A stretch of DNA of 64,000 bases from Alistipes sp. CAG:514 (lineage in GTDB: Bacteria; Bacteroidota; Bacteroidia; Bacteroidales; UBA932): assembly GCA_000431015.1 (NCBI GenBank), contig HF986083.1:24345-88344 (forward strand), read 5' to 3'. Positions 1 through 8,435 of the stretch are shown here, one piece after another (position 1 is the first letter of the stretch; every line of letters starts with the position of its first letter). Below the pieces are notes generated by a model that worked only from the letters and a program-made list of their open reading frames with translations, made no database searches and was not told where the DNA came from. The position numbers and the translations under genes are program-made.

Positions 1-2212
1 TCTTTCCCTTCCCGTCAATCGCGTAAGGATCGAAGTTCATGTTGCCGTTGATTCCAAGCTTGCCGAAGACGGAGGTGGACATCGAGACTCCCACGTTATT
101 CATCTTCAATGAGTCAGCAAGGAAATTGTAGCCCGTGGTGAGATTCAGCTGGTCGAGGATCTTCACCTTCTTTGTCCCGGTGCCGGTCGTGTCCTTCATG
201 TCCCTGACCTTGGCCTCAAGGTTGTTGCCGATCGAGAGGCTCATGGTCGCGGACTTTCCCTTTCCAGGCGCGGAGTTGATCTGCCCCTGGTAGATGTTGT
301 AGTCGTATGACTTCTGGACTCCGAGAGTGTCCACATAGTTGAGCGTACGCCATCCGTTGAACGCCTTGCCTTTCTCCGGACTGAAGCTCATGCTGACACT
401 CGGTGAGATCACGTGCCTTACGGCCTGTACCTTGTGGAACTTGCCGAAATCATACATACCGTACAGCCGGGTGCTCATCGAGACTGATCCGGAATAGTTG
501 TGTGTGGTCCCGAAATGGCCGAACTGCTTTCCCATCTCCATCTTCACGCTGTTGGTCTCGCGGTCGAAATAGGCCTCGCTCTTGCGGAAGAACCAGTTCA
601 TGCCGTAGCTCACGCTCGGAGCGACATTAAGGTACTTCAAAAGGGTGAAATCCGGAAGCTTGATGGAGAAGTTGTGGGTCATGCCGTTCTGGAACTTGTC
701 CAGGAAACCAGGCTCGCCGAACTCCGACGCCTTGAAATTGATCTTGTTCTGCAGGGACGTGTTGTAGCCCAGCGCGAATTTCTCGTAGATGCGTTCCTTG
801 CCGACCCTGTTCTTTATCTTGAACGGGTAGAAAGTCGACACCGAGAAAGTAATGTTAGGAAGCGTGAATGAATATGAGCTGTCCCTTGAGTTCTGGCTAT
901 GCAGCGCGTTCACCGAAAGGTTGAACTTGCCGTTCCAGTTCTTTGAATACGAGATGGATGAGGAGATCTGGTTCTGGAGCGCCTCTGACACGGAATGCGA
1001 GTTGTAGCGGCTGTTGGACGGGCTGGAAAAGTTCACCGAGGCGGAGAACGATGTCCCGGGATGTGCCTTGGAATCCTGCGAGTGAGACCATCTCACTCCG
1101 AAGTTCTTGCTCTGGAAGAAGTCCGTGCTGCCTTTCTCGCCGGTCTGGTCGACCGAGTAGTTGATGGCCAGGTTGCCGTTGAACTTGTACTTGACCATGT
1201 ACCTTGAGTTAAGGTTGGCCGCCCAGGAACCCAATGTGTAGTAGTCGCCGGTAAGGGACATGTCGAAGTAGTCGCCGAGAACGAAGTACATTCCCGCATC
1301 CCGGAGATAGAAACCACGGGCGTTCTCCTCTCCGAAGGACGGCATGAGAAGTCCCGTCGCCCTGTCAGGACGCTTCGGAATGAATCCGAACGGGATGCCG
1401 ATCGGAAGGTCAACATCCTCGACCACAAGATGCGCCGGGCCGAAGACCGTCTTCTGGGAAGGCTTTGTCACCACCTTGGCGGAGGACAGTTTAAGATAGT
1501 AGTGGGGATGCTCAAGATCGCAGACAGTGTACTTTCCCTTGGTGATGTTGATGGATCTGTCCGGCATCATCTTGATGTTCTTTCCGTGAAGTATGCCGTC
1601 ATCCTCCCTGGTGATCATGTTGGTGATCCTGGCCTTTCTCGTGTTGAAATTGTAGCGGATCTCCTCCATGCTGAAAGTCTGCTTGCCCTGCGTCATCTCC
1701 GGCTGCCCCTTCCACTCGCGGGAAAGGCTGTCGTAAGTACCTCTGGCATAGACCGTCCCCGTGGCCATGTCATATTCCATGTAGTCTGCCTTCAGCTTGA
1801 TGTTCTCATAGGAGACTTCAACCTCGCCCCAGTAGTACATCTTGCGCTGGCCGTTGGAGAAATCCTGCCGGATGGAATCCTTCGCTCCCGAGAAAGCCGG
1901 CCTGGTGAGCGAACTCTTCTCCAGAAGTGACAGTGAGTCAGCCCTTGAGGTGGAGTCCGCCCTTCTAAGGGAATCACGTCTGGACGCCGTAGAATCGAGG
2001 CCGGCCCTCAAGGTGTCGATGCCCTCCGGCCTTTGCGGACTAATGGCGGTGTCGATGACCACAGCCTCCTCGGACTGCGACACGTCATGAGACACAGCAG
2101 CCTTGGCAAGGTTCCTGTTCCTCCTCACATCCTGGCCGAACATCGTCAGACCTGTCAGCGCCACAAGCGCCGAAACGAGAATAATATTATATGTATGCTT
2201 CTTGAATTGCAA
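1..2212 (-). CDS. lptD: LPS-assembly protein LptD (3' end outside window)
   Basis: Outer-membrane translocon that inserts LPS into the outer leaflet. About 737 codons are present and open to the window edge; the C-terminal barrel end is missing. The N-terminus is a signal peptide (MQFKKHTYNIILVSALVA, cleavage near residue 27), then a Ser/Asp/Arg-rich linker, an OstA/LptD-N beta-taco region from about residue 120 (YYWGEVEVSYENIKLKADY) to about 260, and from about 300 long alternating aromatic strands typical of the barrel (YFVLGDYFDMSLTGDYY). The start is a TTG: an in-frame TAA lies immediately upstream, and the next in-frame ATG falls after the hydrophobic core of the signal. It is divergent from an amidase, an arrangement I recall as common in Bacteroidales. 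The family call rests on recognised sequence style; the missing end cannot be checked. Confidence 0.88.
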   Translation of the reverse strand, partial: MQFKKHTYNIILVSALVALTGLTMFGQDVRRNRNLAKAAVSHDVSQSEEAVVIDTAISPQRPEGIDTLRAGLDSTASRRDSLRRADSTSRADSLSLLEKSSLTRPAFSGAKDSIRQDFSNGQRKMYYWGEVEVSYENIKLKADYMEYDMATGTVYARGTYDSLSREWKGQPEMTQGKQTFSMEEIRYNFNTRKARITNMITREDDGILHGKNIKMMPDRSINITKGKYTVCDLEHPHYYLKLSSAKVVTKPSQKTVFGPAHLVVEDVDLPIGIPFGFIPKRPDRATGLLMPSFGEENARGFYLRDAGMYFVLGDYFDMSLTGDYYTLGSWAANLNSRYMVKYKFNGNLAINYSVDQTGEKGSTDFFQSKNFGVRWSHSQDSKAHPGTSFSASVNFSSPSNSRYNSHSVSEALQNQISSSISYSKNWNGKFNLSVNALHSQNSRDSSYSFTLPNITFSVSTFYPFKIKNRVGKERIYEKFALGYNTSLQNKINFKASEFGEPGFLDKFQNGMTHNFSIKLPDFTLLKYLNVAPSVSYGMNWFFRKSEAYFDRETNSVKMEMGKQFGHFGTTHNYSGSVSMSTRLYGMYDFGKFHKVQAVRHVISPSVSMSFSPEKGKAFNGWRTLNYVDTLGVQKSYDYNIYQGQINSAPGKGKSATMSLSIGNNLEAKVRDMKDTTGTGTKKVKILDQLNLTTGYNFLADSLKMNNVGVSMSTSVFGKLGINGNMNFDPYAIDGKGK

Positions 2213-2220
2213 TTATTTTC

Positions 2221-2228
2221 TAAATTTG
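2221..2228 (+). promoter_or_regulatory. -7 box of the amidase promoter (TAAATTTG)
   Basis: Matches the Bacteroidota -7 consensus TAnnTTTG. The predicted transcript start near 2235 leaves a leader of about 20 nt before the TTG start at 2254. A possible -33 TTG lies at 2202-2204, slightly close. Confidence 0.6.
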
Positions 2229-2235
2229 CAAAAGA

Positions 2236-2243
2236 CAAATATA
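2236..2243 (-). promoter_or_regulatory. -7 box of the lptD promoter (TATATTTG on the minus strand)
   Basis: CAAATATA on the plus strand is TATATTTG read towards lptD. The start near 2229 gives a short leader to the TTG at 2212. This box sits inside the leader of the oppositely directed amidase transcript, so the two promoters overlap. Confidence 0.55.
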
Positions 2244-2253
2244 CTACAATATT

Positions 2254-3435
2254 TTGGATTTATATCGCAATTTTCTTGCCGTACTGCTGACGGCGATCTC
2301 CATTTCCTCGACCGGATTCACTGCTTCGGCACAGAAACCGGCCCCGACCATCAAGTTGTCAACCGTTGTCATCGACCCCGGACATGGCGGCAAGGACGCC
2401 GGATGTGTCAGCCGCAGTGGGAAAACGATGGAAAAGACGGTTGTCCTGGACATCGGCAAGAGGCTTGCGGCCAAGATAGCCGCCGGCTATCCGGACATGA
2501 AAGTCATCATGACAAGGGATGACGACACTTTCGTCACTCTCCAGGGAAGGGCGGACATCGCCAACAGGAACAACGCCAATCTCTTCATCTCCATCCACGT
2601 GAACTCCGTGGACGGCAAGAGGAACGGCCCTAACGGCTACTCGATCCACATTCTCGGCCAGTACACGAGCAAGAACAAGGATCTGTACGCCGGCAACATG
2701 GACGTGGTGAGGCGCGAGAACTCCGTGATCAAGCTGGAGGACGACTACACCACACGCTACGAAGGCTTCGACCCCAACGATCCCGAATCCTACATATTCA
2801 TGAACCTGATGCAGAACGCCTACCTTGAGCAGAGTTTCCGCTTCGCGCAGGAGGTGGACAGGAAGATGAAAGGCGGCGCTATCCAGCACAGCCGGGGAAT
2901 ATCCCAGGATCCCTTCTACGTCCTGTGGAGGACCGCCATGCCTTCCGTACTTGTCGAGTGCGGTTTCATGTCCAATTCCTCCGACCGGGAAGCGCTGATC
3001 ACGGAGAAGGGGAGGGAGCGCATCGCGTCCGACCTTTACGCCGCATTCAGGAAGTACAAGAAGGAATATGACGGCTCGGAGGCCGTGAGCGTTCCGGAGA
3101 AAGAGACCGCGAGTGCCGCGGACAAACCGGAAGCGAAGGACTCCGTCCAGGCTGAGACACCTGCCGTGGACAAGTCAAGCGGACCTGCAGGCGATGAGCA
3201 TCCGGTGTTCTACGGAACGCAGGTCCTTGTCTCGTCCAAGACAATGACCGGGAAGGATCCATTCTTTAAAGGGTATGACGTGAAAGTTGTGAAGGCCGGC
3301 CGGCTTTTCAAGTACATCATCGGCTGCTCCGCTGATCTTGACACGGCCAAGGAACTGAGCCGGAAGATAAGGCGCGATTTCAAGGATTCCTTCCTTGTGA
3401 AAGTAGAGAACGAAACCACCGAGATTGTCAGATAA
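2254..3435 (+). CDS. N-acetylmuramoyl-L-alanine amidase with SPOR-like C-terminus
   Basis: Zn-dependent amidase (Amidase_3) that cuts the bond between MurNAc and L-Ala in peptidoglycan, acting in the periplasm at division. Signal peptide in residues 1-26 (LLTAISISSTGFTASA). The zinc motif VVIDPGHGGKDAG is at about 38-50, a second ligand motif SIHVNS near 114, and the catalytic Glu motif VLVECGFMSN near 235. A Glu/Ala/Lys-rich linker (about 270-310) leads to an 80-residue C-terminal domain resembling a SPOR/RlpA-type septal binding fold (inferred). The start is TTG; it gives a complete signal peptide and there is no ATG near it. It is divergent from lptD. An 8-bp inverted repeat (AACCACCG/CGGTGGTT) spans the stop codon but has no T-run, so it is not called as a terminator. 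Confidence 0.92.
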   Translation: MDLYRNFLAVLLTAISISSTGFTASAQKPAPTIKLSTVVIDPGHGGKDAGCVSRSGKTMEKTVVLDIGKRLAAKIAAGYPDMKVIMTRDDDTFVTLQGRADIANRNNANLFISIHVNSVDGKRNGPNGYSIHILGQYTSKNKDLYAGNMDVVRRENSVIKLEDDYTTRYEGFDPNDPESYIFMNLMQNAYLEQSFRFAQEVDRKMKGGAIQHSRGISQDPFYVLWRTAMPSVLVECGFMSNSSDREALITEKGRERIASDLYAAFRKYKKEYDGSEAVSVPEKETASAADKPEAKDSVQAETPAVDKSSGPAGDEHPVFYGTQVLVSSKTMTGKDPFFKGYDVKVVKAGRLFKYIIGCSADLDTAKELSRKIRRDFKDSFLVKVENETTEIVR

Positions 3436-3729
3436 ACGGTGGTTCGTGCTAATACTCATCGACTTAAAATTCACCTGTAACTATTGTTGAATAATTCTAA
3501 ATTATAACTTGCCTTGATATGAGCGGATTAAGAAAGTTCGCAGTTGTAAAATATTGAGTATCTGTGTATTAAATTATTTAATTATTTTTTCGCTTTCGGT
3601 ATATACGGAAAATAAAAATCAAAAACAATACAAAAAAAGATTTTTTATTAAATATTTTTCCCCCACCTTTGCACAACGAAAAATGAGGGATCAATTACCA
3701 GTTTTCACGTAATTTTTTCATTTGAAGCA
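3436..3729. other. AT-rich intergenic region upstream of dnaA
   Basis: This 294-bp gap becomes very AT-rich from about 3540 to 3720, with runs of A and T. A weak promoter-like CACCTTTG at 3664-3671 (consensus TAnnTTTG, first base off) could drive dnaA with a leader of about 60 nt. I see no convincing DnaA box (TTATCCACA or one mismatch) here, so there is no support for an origin in this gap. Confidence 0.4.
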
Positions 3730-5157
3730 ATGGTTGAATTGGATAGACATATTTCTGTCTGGAACGAGTGTCTGCGCATATTCGAACAGAACGTCGAGCC
3801 TAAGCAGTTCGAGGTCTGGTTCAAGACAATCGTCCCGGTTTCTCTGGAAGAGTCGACACTGACTGTTGAAGTGCCGACCGACTTCTTCAGAAGCTATCTT
3901 GAGGATGCCTTCCTTCCTATAATAAAGATGACGTTGAGAAGGGTGATCGGCCCCGAGGCTAGACTTCTCTACAAGATTCACCCGGTGCAGAAGGAGCGCG
4001 CGATGGTCTTCACCGCCGCGCACGGCAACGTGCCGGAGAACAAGCCTGTCTCGATCAACACTTTCCAGCCGTCCGGCAATCCGAGCCCGTTTGTGTTTCC
4101 GGGCATCAAGAAGCTGAAGATCAATCCAAGGCTGAATCCTGTCTACTGTTTCGACAATCTCATCAAGGGTGAGTGCAACAAGATGGGCTACAACGCCGGG
4201 ATCAGCATCTCGGACAAGCCAGGCAAGACCCCGTTCAATCCTTTGTTCATTTTCGGAGGCCCCGGCCTGGGGAAGACCCATCTGGCCCAGGCGATCGGCA
4301 TTGCCATCCACGAGGCCTACCCGGATCTTGTCGTCCTCTATGTGACCGGCAACGAATTCAGGACGCAGTACGTCAATGCCGTGAACGTCCAGAACAAGCT
4401 TACCGATTTCATGGCTTTCTACATGAGGATCGACGTGCTTATCATGGATGACATCCAGGAACTCATCGGGCCGGCCTCCCAGAACGCGTTCTTCAACATA
4501 TTCAATCACCTCCACCAGTCCGGCAAGCAGCTGGTCTTCACATCCGACAGGGCCCCGGTGGATCTGATGAACTTCGAGGAGAGGCTTTTGTCGCGGTTCA
4601 AGTGGGGGCTCTCCATCGAGCTCTCCAAGCCTGATCACGACACGAGGCTGGCCATGCTTAAGTCAAGGTGCATCCGGGAGGGCGTCACTGTAAGCGACGA
4701 TGTCCTTGATCTGCTGGCCAACAAGGTCAGGTCCAATTTCCGCGAGCTTGAAGGAGCGCTTATCTCCCTGATAGCCAATGCGACGCTTTGCCACGAGGAA
4801 GTCACGAAGGAACTTGCTGAGCAGGTAACCGGCAACATCGTGGGCGAAGACAAGAACGAACTCACCATCGACAAGGTGCAGGAGGTGGTCTGCGAGTATT
4901 TCAATATAACACGGGAAACGCTGATTTCCAAATCCAGGAAGAGGCAGATCGTGCAGGCGAGGCAGATCGCCATGTTCATGAGCAGAAATCACATCGGAGG
5001 ATGCTCTCTGTCCACGATTGGTATGGAACTTGGAGGCAAAGACCACGCCACTGTGCTTCATGCATGCGCCACGGTGTCCGACCTGATGTCCACGGACAAG
5101 ACGTTCAGACAGTATGTGACTGACATCGAGAGGATGCTGGTGCCGGTGACGAGATAA
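3730..5157 (+). CDS. dnaA: Chromosomal replication initiator DnaA
   Basis: AAA+ initiator that binds DnaA boxes and opens oriC. All four domains are visible in 475 residues: domain I (about 5-80, WNECLRIFEQNVEPKQFEVW), a short linker, the AAA+ core with Walker A GGPGLGKTHLAQAIG near 174-188 and Walker B VLIMDDIQE near 235, and the domain IV DNA-binding helix-turn-helix with the DnaA signature GGKDHATVLHA near 433-443. The length is normal. It is followed after 13 nt by pepD on the same strand. No dnaN follows, unlike the classic dnaA-dnaN order, and this is usual in Bacteroidota. Confidence 0.98.
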   Translation: MVELDRHISVWNECLRIFEQNVEPKQFEVWFKTIVPVSLEESTLTVEVPTDFFRSYLEDAFLPIIKMTLRRVIGPEARLLYKIHPVQKERAMVFTAAHGNVPENKPVSINTFQPSGNPSPFVFPGIKKLKINPRLNPVYCFDNLIKGECNKMGYNAGISISDKPGKTPFNPLFIFGGPGLGKTHLAQAIGIAIHEAYPDLVVLYVTGNEFRTQYVNAVNVQNKLTDFMAFYMRIDVLIMDDIQELIGPASQNAFFNIFNHLHQSGKQLVFTSDRAPVDLMNFEERLLSRFKWGLSIELSKPDHDTRLAMLKSRCIREGVTVSDDVLDLLANKVRSNFRELEGALISLIANATLCHEEVTKELAEQVTGNIVGEDKNELTIDKVQEVVCEYFNITRETLISKSRKRQIVQARQIAMFMSRNHIGGCSLSTIGMELGGKDHATVLHACATVSDLMSTDKTFRQYVTDIERMLVPVTR

Positions 5158-5170
5158 TAACAGCAACCAG

Positions 5171-6595
5171 ATGTATTCAGAAAAAGTTCTCTCCATTTTC
5201 AAGGAGATCACCCGGATCCCGAGGGAATCCGGTCACGAAGAGCCTATGACAGCCTTTCTTCAGCGTTTTGCGGAGGAGAGGCATCTTGAGTGTAAAACCG
5301 ACAAGACAAACAATGTCTGCATTGTCAAGGAAGCGAGCAAAGGCAAGGAGAATGTGCCTACACTCGTTCTCCAGGGACATCAGGACATGGTCTGCGAGAA
5401 AAGAAGCGGCGTGAGGCACGACTTCCTCAAGGATCCTATCGAATATGTAATCGAGGACGGCTGGATGATAGCCAAGGACACGACACTCGGAGCGGACGAC
5501 GGCATCGGCGTCGCCGCGATGCTCGCCCTTCTTGACTGCGACCTTCCTATGGGTAGGATCGAGTGTGTGTTCACGATCTCGGAGGAGACCGGCATGGACG
5601 GGGCCTTCGGGATGGAGCCTGGATTCTTCACCGGCAGGACTCTCATCAACCTGGACTCCGAGGACGAGGGACAGATGTTCATCGGGTGCGCCGGCGGACT
5701 TGACACCACGGCGACATTCCACTACACCCAGGAGGACATAAAGGAAGGCTACAAGCCTGTAAGACTGGAGATCGGCGGTGCGATCGGCGGCCACAGCGGC
5801 GACGACATCAACAAGGGCAGGGTCAACACCATTCAGCAGATGGCGCGATTCCTCTACTCCGAGTCAGAGTACGGTCTTCAGCTGATCCTGGTCAAGGGAG
5901 GCAACAAGCCGAACGCGATCGCCAGGGAGTGCGAGGCGATCATCGCCGTTCCGGATGTGGATGCCACCATCAAGAGACTCAACGGGTTCGGCAATGATCT
6001 CAGGAATGAATATCTCAAGACGGATCCTGATGTCACGGTCAGTGGCGAGCCTTATCGATGCACCGAGAAACCGGTTGAGGGCGATGTCGCCAGGAAGCTG
6101 ATAATGGCTTTGTTCGCCTGTCCGCACGGCGTGGAGACGATGAGCCAGGACATCCCGGGCCTTGTCGAGACCTCGACCAATCTGGCTGCTGTCAGAATGC
6201 ACAGGCAGGGCGTGATAGAGGTGATCACGAGCCAGCGCAGCTCGACATCGTCCGCCCGCAGGATGATGGCCGCCAAGGTGGAGGCCAGTTTCGCGCTGGC
6301 AGGGGCCGACGTTGTCCACAGCGGTGAATATCCCGGCTGGAAACCTAATCTTGACTCCCACATCCTGCGCGTGTGCGTGGATTCCTACAAGAAGCTTTTC
6401 GGCCACGAGCCGGAGGTCAAGGCGATCCACGCCGGACTTGAGTGCGGGCTGTTCGGCGAGAAGTTCGGAGACCTGGACATGATTTCCTTCGGCCCGACGC
6501 TCCGCTTTGTCCACGCCCCGGGCGAGAAACTGGACCTCGCCTCTCTCGAGAAGTTCACCGAGCACCTCATTGATGTGGTCACCACATTTGAATAG
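5171..6595 (+). CDS. pepD: Aminoacyl-histidine dipeptidase (M20 family)
   Basis: Cytosolic metallo-dipeptidase of the PepD/carnosinase type, cleaving Xaa-His and related dipeptides. The 474 residues carry the M20 metal and catalytic motifs in order: LVLQGHQDMVCEK (about 74-86), DTTLGADDGIGVAAML (bridging Asp, about 104-119), SEETGMDGA (catalytic Glu pair, about 137-145), GGHSGDDINKGR (about 203-214), and a C-terminal HAGLECGLFGEKF (metal ligand, about 420). No signal peptide. The gene lies between dnaA and rpe with gaps of 13 and 2 nt, so the three may be co-transcribed. Confidence 0.94.
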   Translation: MYSEKVLSIFKEITRIPRESGHEEPMTAFLQRFAEERHLECKTDKTNNVCIVKEASKGKENVPTLVLQGHQDMVCEKRSGVRHDFLKDPIEYVIEDGWMIAKDTTLGADDGIGVAAMLALLDCDLPMGRIECVFTISEETGMDGAFGMEPGFFTGRTLINLDSEDEGQMFIGCAGGLDTTATFHYTQEDIKEGYKPVRLEIGGAIGGHSGDDINKGRVNTIQQMARFLYSESEYGLQLILVKGGNKPNAIARECEAIIAVPDVDATIKRLNGFGNDLRNEYLKTDPDVTVSGEPYRCTEKPVEGDVARKLIMALFACPHGVETMSQDIPGLVETSTNLAAVRMHRQGVIEVITSQRSSTSSARRMMAAKVEASFALAGADVVHSGEYPGWKPNLDSHILRVCVDSYKKLFGHEPEVKAIHAGLECGLFGEKFGDLDMISFGPTLRFVHAPGEKLDLASLEKFTEHLIDVVTTFE

Positions 6596-6597
6596 TC

Positions 6598-7248
6598 ATG
6601 GTAAGAATAGCACCTTCAATACTTTCCGGCAATTTTCTGAACCTTGAGCCGGACATCAGAATGGTCAACAAGAACGCCGACCTGATCCACATAGACGTGA
6701 TGGACGGCTCGTTTGTTCCGAACATCTCTTTCGGATTCCCGGTCGTGGAGGCGATCGCGAAGGCCGTGACCGTGCCGATGGATGTCCATCTGATGATCGT
6801 CAATCCCGACAAGTACGTGGAAAGGTTCGCGAAGACAGGCGCGGAGATGATCAGTTTCCATCTTGAGGCCGCCGACCAGGCGGGCAAGGATCCCAGGGAC
6901 ATCATCGCCCAAATCAAGTCATTCGGAGTCAAGGCCGGTCTTGTGATCAACCCGGACATTCCGGTGGAAAGACTTTTCCCTTACATCGACGATGTGGACT
7001 TTTTCCTGATAATGTCAGTGTTCGCAGGCTTCGGCGGGCAAAAATTCATCCCGGAATCGATTGACAGGATCAAGACCCTGAAAGCGGAGATGGACAGAAG
7101 GGGAGTAGTGAAGGACATCGAGGTGGACGGAGGCGTGTCCGCCTCCAACGCCCACATCCTGGCCGAGGCCGGTGCCACGATACTCGTCGCCGGCAGTTCC
7201 GTATTCAAGGCGGAATCCCCTGCAAAAGCTATTAACGAGCTTCGTTAG
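6598..7248 (+). CDS. rpe: Ribulose-phosphate 3-epimerase
   Basis: Interconverts D-ribulose-5-phosphate and D-xylulose-5-phosphate in the pentose phosphate pathway. This is a TIM barrel of 216 residues, normal for the family. Motifs: APSILSGNF at the N-terminus, LIHIDVMDGSFVPN (metal His and Asp) near 31-44, VHLMI near 62-66, SVFAGFGGQKF near 140-150, and VDGGVSASNA (catalytic Asp, phosphate loop) near 178-187. It begins 2 nt after pepD and ends inside the last codon of convergent birA (4-nt overlap). Its terminator lies within birA (see 7270-7297). Confidence 0.97.
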   Translation: MVRIAPSILSGNFLNLEPDIRMVNKNADLIHIDVMDGSFVPNISFGFPVVEAIAKAVTVPMDVHLMIVNPDKYVERFAKTGAEMISFHLEAADQAGKDPRDIIAQIKSFGVKAGLVINPDIPVERLFPYIDDVDFFLIMSVFAGFGGQKFIPESIDRIKTLKAEMDRRGVVKDIEVDGGVSASNAHILAEAGATILVAGSSVFKAESPAKAINELR

Positions 7249-7982
7249 ATAACATAACTTATTTCCTTGAAGGCGAACTCCATACGTTCGCCTTTTTCTG
7301 TTTCCGTACGTAGGAGTCCAGAGTCTGTCACACCGATGATTCTGGCCTTTATCGGCTGGCCGGTCGCGCAGATGACATATTCATTGAACACACCGAAGCG
7401 GAAAAGTCTGCTGACATATTCATCATAGTTGTCCGGCGCGGCCATTCTTTTCCTGACGCACTCGCACAGTTTCTCCAGTTCCCGCCGCAGAGCATATTCC
7501 TTTCCGGTCAGGATCGTCATCGAGACCGGGTTCACCAGTTGGGGAGGGAAGTCTTTCTGATTGACGTTCAGTCCTATTCCGATCACGCTCGTGCTGACAA
7601 AGTCTCCTTTCAGCGTGTTCTCGATGAGCATCCCGCAGATCTTCCGGTTTCTGACATAGATGTCGTTAGGCCATTTGACGCTGCTCTCGATCCCTTCAGA
7701 ATCCAGGTAGTCCACAACGCCGAGAGTCGCCGCCTCCGTGATGCGGAACTGCCTGTTGGCCGGCAGATCGGGGAATCCGTCGCCCCCGAACCTGGCGACC
7801 ATCGAGAATGTCAGGTTCTCTCCGGCATGGGTAAGCCACGAGTTCCCCCGCTGGCCGCGCCCGCTTGTCTGGTGCACGGCGGCCAAGACTGCCAGATTGT
7901 CAATGCTGTCGAGGCGTCTAATCGCCTCATTATTCGTGGAATCAACTTCTTCCATCCATTCTATGTCCACAACCTCTTTCAT
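7245..7982 (-). CDS. birA: Biotin-[acetyl-CoA-carboxylase] ligase
   Basis: Activates biotin to biotinyl-5'-AMP and attaches it to the acceptor lysine of biotin-dependent carboxylases. The 245 residues contain only the catalytic domain: VDSTNNEAIRRL near 14-25, the biotin/ATP loop SGRGQRGNSWL near 43-53, KWPNDIYV near 98-105, CGMLIE, and GIGLNVNQ. No N-terminal helix-turn-helix precedes it, so this is a class I ligase rather than a BirA repressor. The ORF stays open upstream to 8375 but that part is antisense to rsfS; ATG at 7982 gives the family N-terminus. It is divergent from rsfS and convergent with rpe. Confidence 0.95.
   Translation of the reverse strand: MKEVVDIEWMEEVDSTNNEAIRRLDSIDNLAVLAAVHQTSGRGQRGNSWLTHAGENLTFSMVARFGGDGFPDLPANRQFRITEAATLGVVDYLDSEGIESSVKWPNDIYVRNRKICGMLIENTLKGDFVSTSVIGIGLNVNQKDFPPQLVNPVSMTILTGKEYALRRELEKLCECVRKRMAAPDNYDEYVSRLFRFGVFNEYVICATGQPIKARIIGVTDSGLLRTETEKGERMEFAFKEISYVI
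7270..7297 (+). terminator. Intrinsic terminator of rpe, inside the 3' end of birA
   Basis: Plus-strand stem AAGGCGAAC / GTTCGCCTT (9 bp, 7-nt loop TCCATAC) running into a T-tract at 7293-7297. It lies 22 nt after the rpe stop but within the last codons of convergent birA, so the same bases encode protein. Confidence 0.75.
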
Positions 7983-7999
7983 TGGTTCAGAATTTGTCG

Positions 8000-8015
8000 T
8001 ATATTTGTATATTTG
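8000..8015 (+). promoter_or_regulatory. Tandem -7 boxes upstream of rsfS-ftsH-cdsA-psd
   Basis: Two abutting copies of TATATTTG (8000-8007 and 8008-8015), each a full match to TAnnTTTG. The ATG of rsfS at 8049 is 33 nt downstream of the second. On the other strand CAAAAATA at 8026-8033 (TATTTTTG) could serve birA. Confidence 0.6.
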
Positions 8016-8048
8016 ATTGGTAATGCAAAAATATAAAACATTCTTGAT

Positions 8049-8435
8049 ATGATTACACACGATCTGCGGGTTATGGCAGACGCTATGCTCGACAAGAAAG
8101 CCCAAAACGTCATTGACATAGACCTCAGGCCACTGGGAACGGCAATCACGGATCACTTCATGATCTGCAACGCTGATTCCACCACGAATGTCAACGCGAT
8201 TGCAGACAACGTCATCAAAATGATGCGCGAGGAAGGCCGGAAGCCGATCCGTACCCAGGGTATGGAGAACAACTTCTGGATCATACTGGACTACGGTGAC
8301 ATTGTCGCACACATATTTCTCACGGAGTACCGTGAATTCTACAGGCTCGAAGACCTTTGGGCCGACGCGCCTCATAAGGAATACAAGCCGAGGCGTGTTC
8401 CGAAAACAAAAAAGACTGTGACAGATGCCGAATAA
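8049..8435 (+). CDS. rsfS: Ribosome silencing factor RsfS
   Basis: Binds ribosomal protein uL14 and blocks subunit joining during starvation. The 128 residues match the RsfS/Iojap family: DLRPLGTAITDHFMICNADS near 26-45, RTQGMENNFWIILDYGDIVAH near 76-96, and FYRLEDLWADA near 104-114. A short basic C-terminal tail follows. The 3' end overlaps the ftsH start by 11 nt, which suggests translational coupling. First gene of a plus-strand run with ftsH, cdsA and psd. Confidence 0.95.
   Translation: MITHDLRVMADAMLDKKAQNVIDIDLRPLGTAITDHFMICNADSTTNVNAIADNVIKMMREEGRKPIRTQGMENNFWIILDYGDIVAHIFLTEYREFYRLEDLWADAPHKEYKPRRVPKTKKTVTDAE

Noticed and set aside
3414..3444. Terminator at the end of the amidase gene
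   Set aside because: An 8-bp stem spans the stop codon but has a 15-nt loop and no T-run.
3436..3729. Replication origin beside dnaA
   Set aside because: AT-rich, but no DnaA box within one mismatch of TTATCCACA was seen.
3718..4638. Minus-strand open frame of 306 codons over dnaA
   Set aside because: Antisense shadow of dnaA, whose motifs are complete.
7983..8375. Upstream extension of birA by 131 codons
   Set aside because: The extra part is antisense to rsfS and upstream of the birA promoter box; ATG at 7982 gives the normal family N-terminus.
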